In this document: in pieces, positions 1-6,587 of the stretch | Position numbering within the stretch: the stretch's first letter is position 1 | Layout: each line of letters begins with the position of its first letter | DNA from: Indolivaga alginatilytica | Lineage (GTDB): Bacteria; Bacteroidota; Bacteroidia; Bacteroidales; Dysgonomonadaceae | Direction of reading: 5' to 3' | Assembly: GCF_003201355.1 (NCBI RefSeq) | Contig: NZ_QICL01000025.1 | Span: 32,789-67,225 of the forward strand | DNA: 34,437 nucleotides | Notes under the pieces: generated by a model | What the model was told of the DNA's origin: nothing | The model's input: the letters and a program-made list of their open reading frames with translations, nothing else | The model's database searches: none | Position numbers and translations under genes: made by a program

Positions 1-137
1 GCACGTCTGCGTACATCCCAGTGACTATCTTTCGACAATACAGTCAATACCTCAACAGGAGTATTCGGATTCGATGCAGCACTGCTGCGTACATCCCAGT
101 GACTATCTAATAGCTTGTTTATTTCAACTTGATTCAT
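1..137 (-). CDS. Leucine-rich-repeat-variant (LRV)-like repeat protein, N-terminal fragment
   Basis: The ATG is at 137-135 and the frame stays open to the window edge, so only about 45 residues are visible and the C-terminus is missing. The protein shows a repeat of 26 residues starting DSHWDVR and containing ASNPNTPVEVLTVLSK; the second DSHWDVR follows exactly 26 codons later. This resembles the LRV/HEAT-like alpha-solenoid repeats of bacterial proteins, which act as binding scaffolds. It appears to be the last visible gene of the leftward prophage early operon; an AT-rich leader with CCAATTAAAC precedes its start, as for the neighbouring genes. Its partner and role are unknown. Confidence 0.6.
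   Translation of the reverse strand, partial: MNQVEINKLLDSHWDVRSSAASNPNTPVEVLTVLSKDSHWDVRRR
7..108. repeat. 24-bp direct repeat inside the LRV-like gene
   Basis: Positions 7-30 and 85-108 are identical over 24 bp, offset by 78 bp (26 codons). They encode the conserved DSHWDVR element of the protein repeat. Identity at the DNA level suggests a recent internal duplication or pressure for repeat recombination. Confidence 0.8.
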
Positions 138-157
138 AATGATATGTTTAATTGGTT

Positions 158-452
158 TTATTTATTTTTGTGTTCTTTTTGATGACAATCCTCACATAGA
201 AGAATAAGGCAATCGAGATGATCAAGTTCTTTTCCAATGATGGAAATTCCATTCAAGCGATATGTTTTATGGTGTATTTCTAAATTGAAATCTTTACCAC
301 ACATTTGACAACAATGTCCATCCCGAAGCCTTACTTTACGTTTTACCGACTCCCAATAAGGATTATTCTGGAGCTGTTTCCGGTAATCTGAATACGATTA
401 GTTTTTGAATTGATTCTGATACTGGTTCTTCTTGTTTTGGTTTCTTTGCCAT
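158..452 (-). pseudogene. HNH endonuclease, interrupted by a +1 frameshift
   Basis: Reading leftward from 452, an ATG opens MAKKPKQEEPVSESIQKLI and runs into a stop near 363. One frame over, with a stop codon immediately upstream and no start codon, is a clear small HNH nuclease: YRKQLQNNPYWESV, then RDGHCCQMCGK, LEIHHKTY, and LLCEDCHQKEH before the stop at 158-160. The CxxC pairs (CQMC, CEDC) and the HH pair are the zinc-binding and catalytic parts of the HNH fold. Phage HNH proteins often act in packaging or as homing nucleases. Joining the parts needs a +1 shift near 385-390. It could be a real pseudogene, a sequencing error or, less likely, recoding. Confidence 0.65.
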
Positions 453-471
453 GATTTTGACGTTTAATTGG

Positions 472-1623
472 TTATTCTGAAGCTGTGGGTAATTCTTCTT
501 TACCTGCCCACAATGGTAATTTTCCTTTAATTATTCCATAATTACCTGATTCTGCTTTTATGTCGAATCCCGGATAATATTTATTTTCCATACTTTCGAG
601 AATAATACTGGATGCCAGGTTTGATTTGTACTTTCCGATTTCAATATCATCAGGATCCCACCAGATTACAGCCGGCTGATAAGGAGGTACTGTTTGAAGC
701 ATAATCATAATGGTTACATTGAAGTTGCGTCCTGTTACAGAAGTAGCAACATCCTGATACATACCTTCTGATACTTCATATTGCAGTTTGGCACAATCGT
801 AATAAAACTTACTCAGTGTATCTGCTCTGGATGTCTTGAATGAGATTATTGCGTCAACGCCAATATTCTCTTTTAGATTGATCGCATCAGGACGGATCCT
901 TACATCTAATCCGTTGGTCTCTTTTCCATACATCGAGACTTCCACTAAAGCACCTTTGAGAATCCTAGATATTATACCATTACCGTATGTGTAATAGTGA
1001 TGCTTGATCAGGTCGATAATCACCTTATGTTCGGGCTGTATTATCTGATGGTTGCATCTGTCTTGATAAGCTTGAAGTATCTTTCTTAGATCATCTATTT
1101 TACGGTCCTTTGAGAATACTGCATTTTCTTTTCCTTCCAATTCCCTATAGAAGTTGATCATCTGAATTACACCTTCTTTGTAAACCAAGTTGCAATCAGG
1201 AGCAACAATAACTTTTTCAAACAATGATGGCTCTAAAAATGCCAGATGTGCAAATGTTCCAAGTTCGAAATGCTTTCCACTTTTAGCAGGTAGCTTTTCT
1301 TCATAATTGACTAGAAATGCGAGTGGGCTTTTGAGGGCTTCTTTCTTATTACCTGAACTTATACAAGGTGAATCGAGATACGTCTGCATATCATCTTGTA
1401 CGCATATACCATTTACGGATAATGATTCGGGATCAATATTTACAGACTTTTTATCCCAGTTAACCCGGATAAAATCCAACATCGTTTCAAGTGGAGGATA
1501 AGAACCTTTATCATAGTCAAGTTCAATTCCTGCTGAGATGTTTTGCATTCTGTTAAGAGTTTGGAGGCTTGAAAAATCCAAGCCATCCAAATCCTCATCA
1601 TCTAAAAGGTCTCTGATATCCAT
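472..1623 (-). CDS. PD-(D/E)XK nuclease-like protein of the RecE/exonuclease VIII type
   Basis: This 383-residue protein resembles phage exonuclease VIII-type nucleases that resect double-stranded ends for single-strand annealing recombination. Visible features are an N-proximal FELGTFAHLAFLEP segment (the His and Glu region of RecE-like folds), a later RIRPDAI with the metal-binding Asp, an IISFKTS strand where the catalytic Lys is expected, and a downstream QYEVSEGMYQDV helix like the QxxxY motif. The usual acidic residue two before Lys is Ser here, so activity is uncertain. Its ATG overlaps the stop of the upstream gene by one base, so the two are probably co-translated in the phage early operon. 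Confidence 0.65.
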   Translation of the reverse strand: MDIRDLLDDEDLDGLDFSSLQTLNRMQNISAGIELDYDKGSYPPLETMLDFIRVNWDKKSVNIDPESLSVNGICVQDDMQTYLDSPCISSGNKKEALKSPLAFLVNYEEKLPAKSGKHFELGTFAHLAFLEPSLFEKVIVAPDCNLVYKEGVIQMINFYRELEGKENAVFSKDRKIDDLRKILQAYQDRCNHQIIQPEHKVIIDLIKHHYYTYGNGIISRILKGALVEVSMYGKETNGLDVRIRPDAINLKENIGVDAIISFKTSRADTLSKFYYDCAKLQYEVSEGMYQDVATSVTGRNFNVTIMIMLQTVPPYQPAVIWWDPDDIEIGKYKSNLASSIILESMENKYYPGFDIKAESGNYGIIKGKLPLWAGKEELPTASE

Positions 1624-2027
1624 TATCCCAGAACCTTAACTTCAAACCTCATAGTTGAACCGTCTGTAGATTTATTCTTGGATTTATCCAAATATGTAAT
1701 TTCTACAGGTGTTTTAGAATCCAAAGAAGATATTGCTTCTACTAACACCTTTTGACCGGATATGAAGTTTTCGGTAGCAGTCACAAACACTCCACATTTA
1801 ATCAATTCGCCATCTTCATTGGGAATTTCACGAATACCCATGTAGTAGGCTCTGATCGGTTGACCTTTGATAGCTGCCCAATCGTCCTGAGTTTTATACT
1901 TCAATGTTAACGAGCGTTTTGGATCTAATCCTTCTAACACACCTAACTCTTCTGTGTTGGGAATCCAAAATCTAACTTCTGTTCCTGCGAGTTGTGAGAT
2001 CTCTGTTGTTTCTTTTTTGTCTGACAT
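1623..2027 (-). CDS. Phage protein of unknown function, upstream partner of the RecE-like nuclease
   Basis: 134 residues, hydrophilic, with no signal peptide or membrane segment. I do not recognise a named domain. Beta-rich stretches such as TEVRFWIPN, KVLVEAI and PVEITYLDK suggest a compact beta fold. Its TAA overlaps the ATG of the RecE-like nuclease gene (TAATG), so the two products are probably made in fixed ratio. In phage recombination modules such a place is often taken by a single-strand annealing or ssDNA-binding protein; that role here is only inferred from position. The start is preceded by the same CCAATTAAAC leader motif as its neighbours. Confidence 0.6.
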   Translation of the reverse strand: MSDKKETTEISQLAGTEVRFWIPNTEELGVLEGLDPKRSLTLKYKTQDDWAAIKGQPIRAYYMGIREIPNEDGELIKCGVFVTATENFISGQKVLVEAISSLDSKTPVEITYLDKSKNKSTDGSTMRFEVKVLG

Positions 2028-2153
2028 AATTTTGATGTTTAATTGGTGAATACAGGTTTTAATAAAAAATCATACTTTTGTGATTGAATGTCGATTCATA
2101 ATCGATGTTTAATTGGTTAAAACAGGTTTGTCGTGATGATACGCCTGTTTTTT

Positions 2154-2303
2154 TTATTCTATCATGTAATCATAATAGTCACTTCTTAACTCTTGTATTT
2201 GTCTGTCTAATTTCGCCTCCTGACTGTTCACATATATAAAGCCAGCTAAAGCGATAAGGGAGAGGATAATTATTTCTATCCTGTTTCTAGTTTGTTTTTT
2301 CAT
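2154..2303 (-). CDS. Small single-pass membrane protein
   Basis: A 49-residue protein starting MKKQTRNRIEII. Residues 10-24 form one hydrophobic helix (IILSLIALAGFIYV), followed by a charged coiled-coil-like tail (EAKLDRQIQELRSDYYDYM). Basic residues before the helix predict a cytoplasmic N-terminus. A longer upstream start in the same frame is possible but would run through the preceding small gene, so the ATG at 2303 is preferred. That ATG shares an ATGA overlap with the stop of the preceding gene in its shifted frame. Function unknown; small phage membrane proteins in early operons often affect the host envelope or superinfection. Confidence 0.5.
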   Translation of the reverse strand: MKKQTRNRIEIIILSLIALAGFIYVNSQEAKLDRQIQELRSDYYDYMIE

Positions 2304-2454
2304 GATATATAAAGTATAAAACTGATTGCTACTCCAAATACAATTCCGATTATCCAAGAATAGATTTTTGCTATTTTTTGTAAGAATCGACTTCGTATTG
2401 ATCGATTTCTTCTTGTAATTCGTGGATCTCTTTAAGTTTATCTTCAAGTTTCAT
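2300..2454 (-). pseudogene. Small membrane protein split by a -1 frameshift at an A6 run
   Basis: The ATG at 2454 overlaps the stop of the upstream gene (ATGA). It encodes 27 charged, coiled-coil-like residues (MKLEDKLKEIHELQEEIDQY...) ending at a TAG at 2373-2371, just after AAAAAA. Slipping back one base at the A-run continues into a clear membrane helix (WIIGIVFGVAISFILYIS) and ends at a TGA that itself overlaps the next gene's ATG. The restored product is 51 residues. The overlap at both ends argues that the shifted frame is the true gene. A homopolymer indel is the simplest explanation; programmed slippage is possible. Confidence 0.5.
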
Positions 2455-2807
2455 ATGGCGTAATTTAAAAGTGATTCGACTTGATCTCTGCGTATTTCCT
2501 GAGCTTGCAATCTTGAATCTTTTAGATATTCATTGAAGTGATTCATCACCTCGTCTTCAAGCTTGCATTTTAAGACGAAAGAATCTCTTTCATAGGTTAA
2601 TTGATAATGATACTCTTGAATTTCAGCAATTTTTATAGTGACCTCTCCAAATCCAACTGAAAAATCTACATAGACCCTTACACCGTCTACAACCTCTTGA
2701 TAGCTTAAATCTTCAAGATCAGTATTATACATATAATCTGAGATTGATTGAATGATATCATTCATTTGCGATTCTGTCACTTCACAGTTAATTGTTTGTT
2801 TTGCCAT
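2451..2807 (-). CDS. Hypothetical phage early protein
   Basis: 118 residues, acidic, with no recognised domain, signal peptide or membrane segment. The central part (VRVYVDFSVGFGEVTIKIAEI) looks like beta strands, and the C-terminal half is helical and charged (RLQAQEIRRDQVESLL). Its TGA overlaps the next small gene's ATG in an ATGA junction, and it lies three bases below the stop of the HTH gene upstream, so it belongs to the same compact leftward operon. No function can be assigned. Confidence 0.55.
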   Translation of the reverse strand: MAKQTINCEVTESQMNDIIQSISDYMYNTDLEDLSYQEVVDGVRVYVDFSVGFGEVTIKIAEIQEYHYQLTYERDSFVLKCKLEDEVMNHFNEYLKDSRLQAQEIRRDQVESLLNYAI

Positions 2808-2809
2808 GA

Positions 2810-3091
2810 TTATTTATTTTTTGACATTAAATACACTGTTATAGCACTTTCACTGTACATTACTTTACTTCCAACTCGTATAGGCAATAGATGTCCCCGT
2901 TTTTCAAGATTATACAATGTTACACGGGTCACTTGTAATTTAGTGGCGGTTTCATCAGCGGTTATAAGTCTATCTTCAAATTGCTTTCTTAAGGGTGCAA
3001 ATTCTTTTTGTATAACCTCATTAACAGCACTCTTAATCATTGATTGGAGCTCTGATACTGTCATCGTAACCATTAATACTGCTTCTGCCAT
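2810..3091 (-). CDS. Excisionase-family helix-turn-helix DNA-binding protein
   Basis: 93 residues. The C-terminal half carries a winged-helix/MerR-like HTH of the HTH_17 (Xis) type: ITADETATKLQVTRVTLYNL, then GHLLPIRVGSKVMYSESAI as the wing and following helix. The N-terminal half is an amphipathic helix likely for dimerisation. Such proteins bend DNA at att sites or act as small regulators; with the prophage integrase about 1.7 kb away on the other strand, a recombination directionality role is plausible. It sits between the LuxR-like gene and the 118-residue gene in the leftward early operon. Confidence 0.65.
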   Translation of the reverse strand: MAEAVLMVTMTVSELQSMIKSAVNEVIQKEFAPLRKQFEDRLITADETATKLQVTRVTLYNLEKRGHLLPIRVGSKVMYSESAITVYLMSKNK

Positions 3092-3097
3092 ATGCTT

Positions 3098-3436
3098 TTA
3101 TGTATCTTTTCTTGCTCTATATCCTGTTTCAGATCTTCTGTAACTGATCCTGTTTCTGTCATTGTCAAAATCAATAGGAATGGACAAAATGATGATGAAA
3201 GCGAATATTGCCGATATCAATTGTCTCCTCTGATCTTCTAGGCTCGTTCCAAAGTATTTACACCAGTAATAAGCAGCTAATTCAGTAGATTTTTGAAGCT
3301 TTGCCTTTAGCTTAATGTTGCACGTTATTTTCCGAACGGTTTCTCTTGTTATTCCGAGAAAGTCTCCTATTTCATCCGGAGTATATCCGTGTGCTGTAAA
3401 CTTTAGAACATCATGTTCTCTCTGAGTGAACTGCAT
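3098..3436 (-). CDS. LuxR-type HTH protein with a C-terminal hydrophobic segment
   Basis: About 112 residues. The N-terminal 45 form a LuxR/GerE-type HTH: FTQREHDVLKFTAHGYTPDE, then IGDFLGITRETVRKITCNIK. A hydrophobic stretch follows (LISAIFAFIIILSIPI), then a basic tail rich in Arg. A membrane-tethered or oligomerising small regulator is the simplest reading. The start is either the ATG at 3436 or a GTG at 3439; ATG is preferred. The GTG touches the stop of the upstream 67-residue gene, so the two are translationally close. Its target is not evident. Confidence 0.6.
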   Translation of the reverse strand: MQFTQREHDVLKFTAHGYTPDEIGDFLGITRETVRKITCNIKLKAKLQKSTELAAYYWCKYFGTSLEDQRRQLISAIFAFIIILSIPIDFDNDRNRISYRRSETGYRARKDT

Positions 3437-3439
3437 CAC

Positions 3440-3643
3440 TTATTGATTGAGGCTTTTCAGTTTTATAGTGTCTTCATCTTTCATTTCTTTGAGCCTGAAT
3501 AACACAGCAACCTGATCTTTGGATAATGGTTTACCCTCTTCTTGATTCTTAATAGCATTGTAATACACACCTCTTGTCAATCCAAGTTCTTTGCAAGCTG
3601 CTTCGATATATCCGGAGCCTAGTTGTTTCTTCGAGTCTGCCAT
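3440..3643 (-). CDS. Small putative DNA-binding protein, first gene of the leftward operon
   Basis: 67 residues. The segment GYIEAACKELGLTRGVYYNA looks like a short helix-turn-helix, followed by KDQVAVLFRLKEM, a helix often seen in small phage regulators. It is the first gene leftward from the divergent control region at 3718-3805, the position of a Cro- or CII-like early regulator. This role is inferred from place and size; no family name can be given with confidence. Confidence 0.5.
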   Translation of the reverse strand: MADSKKQLGSGYIEAACKELGLTRGVYYNAIKNQEEGKPLSKDQVAVLFRLKEMKDEDTIKLKSLNQ

Positions 3644-3717
3644 AATCTTTCTAGTTGTTTAATACTCCTTTTGAGTTATTTTTTATATATATTTGTTTGT
3701 TTTACTTTGTATCAAAA

Positions 3718-3734
3718 ATGTATTTGAAATACAT
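3718..3734. promoter_or_regulatory. 17-bp perfect palindrome in the divergent promoter region
   Basis: ATGTATTTGAAATACAT is a perfect inverted repeat around a central G. It lies 74 bp upstream of the leftward operon start (3643) and about 100 bp from the repressor start, a good position for an operator of the leftward promoter. It differs from the two operators at 3759-3805, so a different regulator may bind it. Confidence 0.5.
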
Positions 3735-3758
3735 TATATTTATACGATGCAACAAATA

Positions 3759-3805
3759 TACAGATATTTTCTGTATTTAAAATATGTCGAACAGATATTT
3801 TCTGT
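3759..3805. promoter_or_regulatory. Paired operators of the S24 repressor (predicted)
   Basis: TACAGATATTTTCTGTA at 3759-3775 and ACAGATATTTTCTGT at 3791-3805 share the palindrome ACAGA-N5-TCTGT, with start points 31 bp (about three helical turns) apart. A half site TACAGATTTA follows at 3812. They lie just upstream of the S24 repressor gene in the divergent region, as in lambda-type lysogeny switches where repressor dimers bind side by side. Binding by this repressor is inferred. Confidence 0.6.
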
Positions 3806-3835
3806 ATTTAGTACAGATTTAACATTTTCTATAAT

Positions 3836-4516
3836 ATGGAAGCTAGGGAAATACTAAACAAAATATTAAAATACAGCAGATTAAACGCCAAGTCTTTTTC
3901 AGAAAAGATAGGCTTGGAGAGACCTCAAGCAATCTACGATATACAAAAAGGAAAAACAAAGTCAATTAGTCAAGCTATGCTAAGTAAGATATTATCTGTA
4001 TTTCCTGAACTAAATAAAGGATGGCTTCTTACAGGAGAAGGCGAGATGCTATCCGAAAAAAATGAATCCACTGAGCTAATCATCAACAACTATAATCAAG
4101 GACAACCAATACTTGACATTCGCGTATGTGCCGGTCATGGCATAGGATTAGAGGGTGATGAAAATAAAGTTGTTGAATGGGTAAGTATCCCGAAGTTTGA
4201 TGGATGCTATGGAATTACCGTTTACGGAGATAGCATGTATGACAAGTTTAAATCGGGAGATATAATATTTGTTAGACCAATAGAAGGACGTAATGACTTT
4301 GATTTCGGACAATGCTATATTATTATTACAAACGAAGATAGGTATATAAAGAACGTCTACGAAAGCAATAAAGGAGATGAATATATCACTATGACATCTT
4401 TCAATACAGAGATTAATCCCGATGGTAGGAGAAAATACCCTGATCGGGATATTTATATAGATGATATAAAACATCTTTATAAAGTTGCAGGAAAATTAAG
4501 AAGAGATCAATTATAA
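3836..4516 (+). CDS. CI-like phage repressor, S24 (LexA) peptidase family
   Basis: 226 residues. The N-terminal 65 form an XRE-type HTH (SFSEKIGLERPQAIYDIQKG). The C-terminal domain is an S24 peptidase: cleavage-site-like CAGHG (Ala99-Gly100), catalytic Ser133 in YGDSMYDKFKSGD and catalytic Lys172 in RYIKNVY. Such repressors hold the lytic genes off and cut themselves when RecA filaments form after DNA damage. It is divergent from the leftward early operon and its promoter region contains paired palindromes, which completes the switch. Six bases separate its stop from the next HTH gene. Confidence 0.85.
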   Translation: MEAREILNKILKYSRLNAKSFSEKIGLERPQAIYDIQKGKTKSISQAMLSKILSVFPELNKGWLLTGEGEMLSEKNESTELIINNYNQGQPILDIRVCAGHGIGLEGDENKVVEWVSIPKFDGCYGITVYGDSMYDKFKSGDIIFVRPIEGRNDFDFGQCYIIITNEDRYIKNVYESNKGDEYITMTSFNTEINPDGRRKYPDRDIYIDDIKHLYKVAGKLRRDQL

Positions 4517-4522
4517 ATAACT

Positions 4523-4792
4523 ATGCCGCCAAAAGCAACAATTAAAGAATCCAGAGAAGTAACTAAGAGGTTTGTTGATTCTTTCAACGAACTGAGGTAT
4601 CTGAAGCTTGTTAAGACAAAGAAAGAGTTTTGTGAAGCTGTTGGATTAGCCGGTGCGAGTAATTTAAACAGAATGGAATCTGAGAGCTCCACAAGCGAAC
4701 CAACGATAACGAATATATTACTGCTTATTCAAAAGTTCAATGTTTCAGTAGAATGGATAATGCTTGGGAAAGGATCTGTAATTTCTAAATAG
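4523..4792 (+). CDS. Cro/CI-type helix-turn-helix protein
   Basis: 89 residues with one XRE-like HTH: TKKEFCEAVGLAGASNLNRM, then EPTITNILLLIQKFNVSVEW and a GKGSV end like the C-terminal helix of small phage regulators. It has no peptidase domain. It lies six bases after the S24 repressor gene and two bases before the integrase gene, so all three form one rightward lysogeny operon. It may tune repressor or integrase expression; the exact role is inferred. Confidence 0.65.
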   Translation: MPPKATIKESREVTKRFVDSFNELRYLKLVKTKKEFCEAVGLAGASNLNRMESESSTSEPTITNILLLIQKFNVSVEWIMLGKGSVISK

Positions 4793-4794
4793 AT

Positions 4795-6117
4795 ATGGCT
4801 GGACTTGAACCAAAATACACAATCCGAGAACCGAACTCTATTGAACCGACATATATTCGTGTAAATATTCGATATAAGTACAAAGAGTTAAAAGTAGATA
4901 CAGGTGACAAGATAATACCTATACTTTGGGATAAGGACAATCAAAGGCCAACCACTGACCGAAAAACATTAAGGAATCTGCATCCTCTTGTCTTGAAAGA
5001 ATTGCAATATATATCACTTCATCTTGATGAGATCGATTACTTTATAAGAGATTTAGTTCTCGATCTGAAAAGAGACAAAACTATATCCCTTGAAATAATC
5101 AAAGATAAACTTTCTGAATTTTTAGGACGAAAGAAAGAAGATGAACCTATTCCTCCTGCAATCATAACTGATTATTATGATAATCTGATCGAGCGTATGA
5201 GCAACGGAACTTTCTTAACTGACAAAGGGACCGTCTACACTCCCGGAACAATTAAAATGCATAGTGTATGCAAAAATCAAATAGCATCTTTTGGCGACAT
5301 ATGGGGTCAACTTGCATTTGATAGTGTTTCCAACGATTTCTATACTAAATTCATTACATATTGCCACTCTAAGAATTATAAACAAAATACTATTGGCAGA
5401 GCAATTAAGTCATTGAAATTTGTTATGAAAGTAGCATATAAGGAGAGCTTTCATACAAATGAAATTTTCAAAGATGAAGATTTCAAAGCTAATATGGAGG
5501 ATGTTGATAATATATACTTAAGAGTCGATGAATTAAAAGCAATGTACGATCTTGATCTTTCTAACGACAAAGTTAGAGAAAGAGCCAGGGATCTATTTCT
5601 TATAGGCTGCTACACGGGACAACGTTTCTCTGACTATTCAAGATTTCGCCCGGAACATATAAAATCAACCTCCAACGGAACGAAAGTCATAGATATTGTG
5701 ACTAAGAAGACTAAACAACGAGTTATTATCCCTTTCCTTTTCCCGGAGCTTGATATTCTTTTAAAAAAATACAATTATCACAGCCCTAAAGCTTATGAGC
5801 AAGATTTGAATGAACAAATTAAAGAGGTTGGCAAAAGGGCCGGAATAACAGGAGATATTATCATTGCTGAAAAAAAAGGGGGCAAAATGATAGAGACTTT
5901 ATACAAGAAGCATGATCTGATAAAAACTCATACGGCCAGGAGAAGCTGTGCAACCAATCTGTTCAAAATGGGATATGTTCCACTTGAGATAATGAAAATT
6001 ACAGGACACACATCAGAAGCTACTTTTTTGAAATATATAAAGGTATCTAAAGAAGAAAATGCAGAAATAATGATGTCTAAAATAAATGAGAAAGAAAATG
6101 ATAAAAGGTCTGAATAA
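4795..6117 (+). CDS. Tyrosine integrase of the prophage-like element
   Basis: 440 residues: an N-terminal arm-binding part, a SAM-like core-binding domain around 120-225, and a C-terminal catalytic domain. The catalytic set is visible: Arg277 (TGQRFSD), His379 and Arg382 (KTHTARR), His405 (ITGHTS) and nucleophile Tyr414 (FLKYIKV). It inserts and removes the element by strand exchange at att sites. It ends 126 bp before the left 440-bp repeat and its transcript probably stops at the hairpin at 6270-6302. Being the last gene before the repeat, it marks the right end of the prophage; the att core may lie at the 5' edge of the repeat, which is inference. Confidence 0.9.
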   Translation: MAGLEPKYTIREPNSIEPTYIRVNIRYKYKELKVDTGDKIIPILWDKDNQRPTTDRKTLRNLHPLVLKELQYISLHLDEIDYFIRDLVLDLKRDKTISLEIIKDKLSEFLGRKKEDEPIPPAIITDYYDNLIERMSNGTFLTDKGTVYTPGTIKMHSVCKNQIASFGDIWGQLAFDSVSNDFYTKFITYCHSKNYKQNTIGRAIKSLKFVMKVAYKESFHTNEIFKDEDFKANMEDVDNIYLRVDELKAMYDLDLSNDKVRERARDLFLIGCYTGQRFSDYSRFRPEHIKSTSNGTKVIDIVTKKTKQRVIIPFLFPELDILLKKYNYHSPKAYEQDLNEQIKEVGKRAGITGDIIIAEKKGGKMIETLYKKHDLIKTHTARRSCATNLFKMGYVPLEIMKITGHTSEATFLKYIKVSKEENAEIMMSKINEKENDKRSE

Positions 6118-6269
6118 TGGTCTGAATACTTTTAATATGTTTTGCTTTCGGTTACATCAATATACCTACAACCAATTGTAATGCAATATATAAATTTATA
6201 TATGTTAATCTATTACATAACCAACATTAAAAAACTTGTGGTACGCCAGGAACCTCAAATACGTGTCAA

Positions 6270-6302
6270 AAGCCCCTGTAAGACAATAACTTACAGGGGC
6301 TT
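6270..6302 (+). terminator. Intrinsic terminator after the integrase gene
   Basis: A perfect 13-bp stem, AAGCCCCTGTAAG with CTTACAGGGGCTT, and a 7-base loop, followed by a T-rich run. It lies 150 bp past the integrase stop. An almost identical hairpin occurs in the right repeat at 28520-28552. Confidence 0.85.
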
Positions 6303-6466
6303 ATTTTTTACGGGGTTCCAAATCGGGTCCCAATGGCTGAGAGCTCATAATACTATCCAAATGGCACATTCATAGCTGATTATATGCAACTTTATATCTA
6401 ATCTTCTTTCCCGAAATAAGTACTAAAATCCCACTTTGAACCTCAACTGATATACCGCAATTAAGT

Positions 6467-6503
6467 GGGCTCGGGTTCCAATTGAGAGCCCAGCTATGAG
6501 CCC
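6467..6503. promoter_or_regulatory. Inverted-repeat cluster upstream of the repeat-borne gene
   Basis: GGGCTC at 6467 pairs with GAGCCC at 6486-6491, and a further GAGCCC lies at 6498-6503. A GGTTCCAA element within it also occurs at 6315. The cluster is about 50 bp upstream of the -7 box at 6550. It could be a regulator site or recombinase-binding sites of an att region; the sequence alone does not decide. Confidence 0.35.
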
Positions 6504-6549
6504 GATACAATAATCAAACCATATTCTGTACATTTATCCAAATTAGTAT

Positions 6550-6557
6550 TACTTTTG
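6550..6557 (+). promoter_or_regulatory. Predicted -7 box (TACTTTTG) of the repeat-borne promoter
   Basis: TACTTTTG fits the Bacteroidetes -7 consensus TAnnTTTG. It lies 31 bases before the ATG at 6588. It overlaps the alternative TTG start at 6555, which argues for the ATG as the real start. The same promoter is duplicated at 28800-28807. A clear -33 element is not seen. Confidence 0.45.
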
Positions 6558-6587
6558 TTAAAACATACATTAATCACTTATCAGCCA

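Noticed and set aside
2371-2380. Confirmed programmed -1 frameshift signal
   Set aside because: The slippery run is C AAA AAA rather than a classic A AAA AAG heptamer and no downstream pseudoknot is evident; an indel is at least as likely.
3098-4474. Antisense open frames opposite the LuxR-like and S24 genes
   Set aside because: They are opposite to genes with clear domain motifs and show no motifs of their own.
6142-6375. 77-codon open frame after the integrase
   Set aside because: It runs through the terminator hairpin and the repeat edge, has no start signal or protein-like features, and is not kept as a coherent frame in the right repeat.
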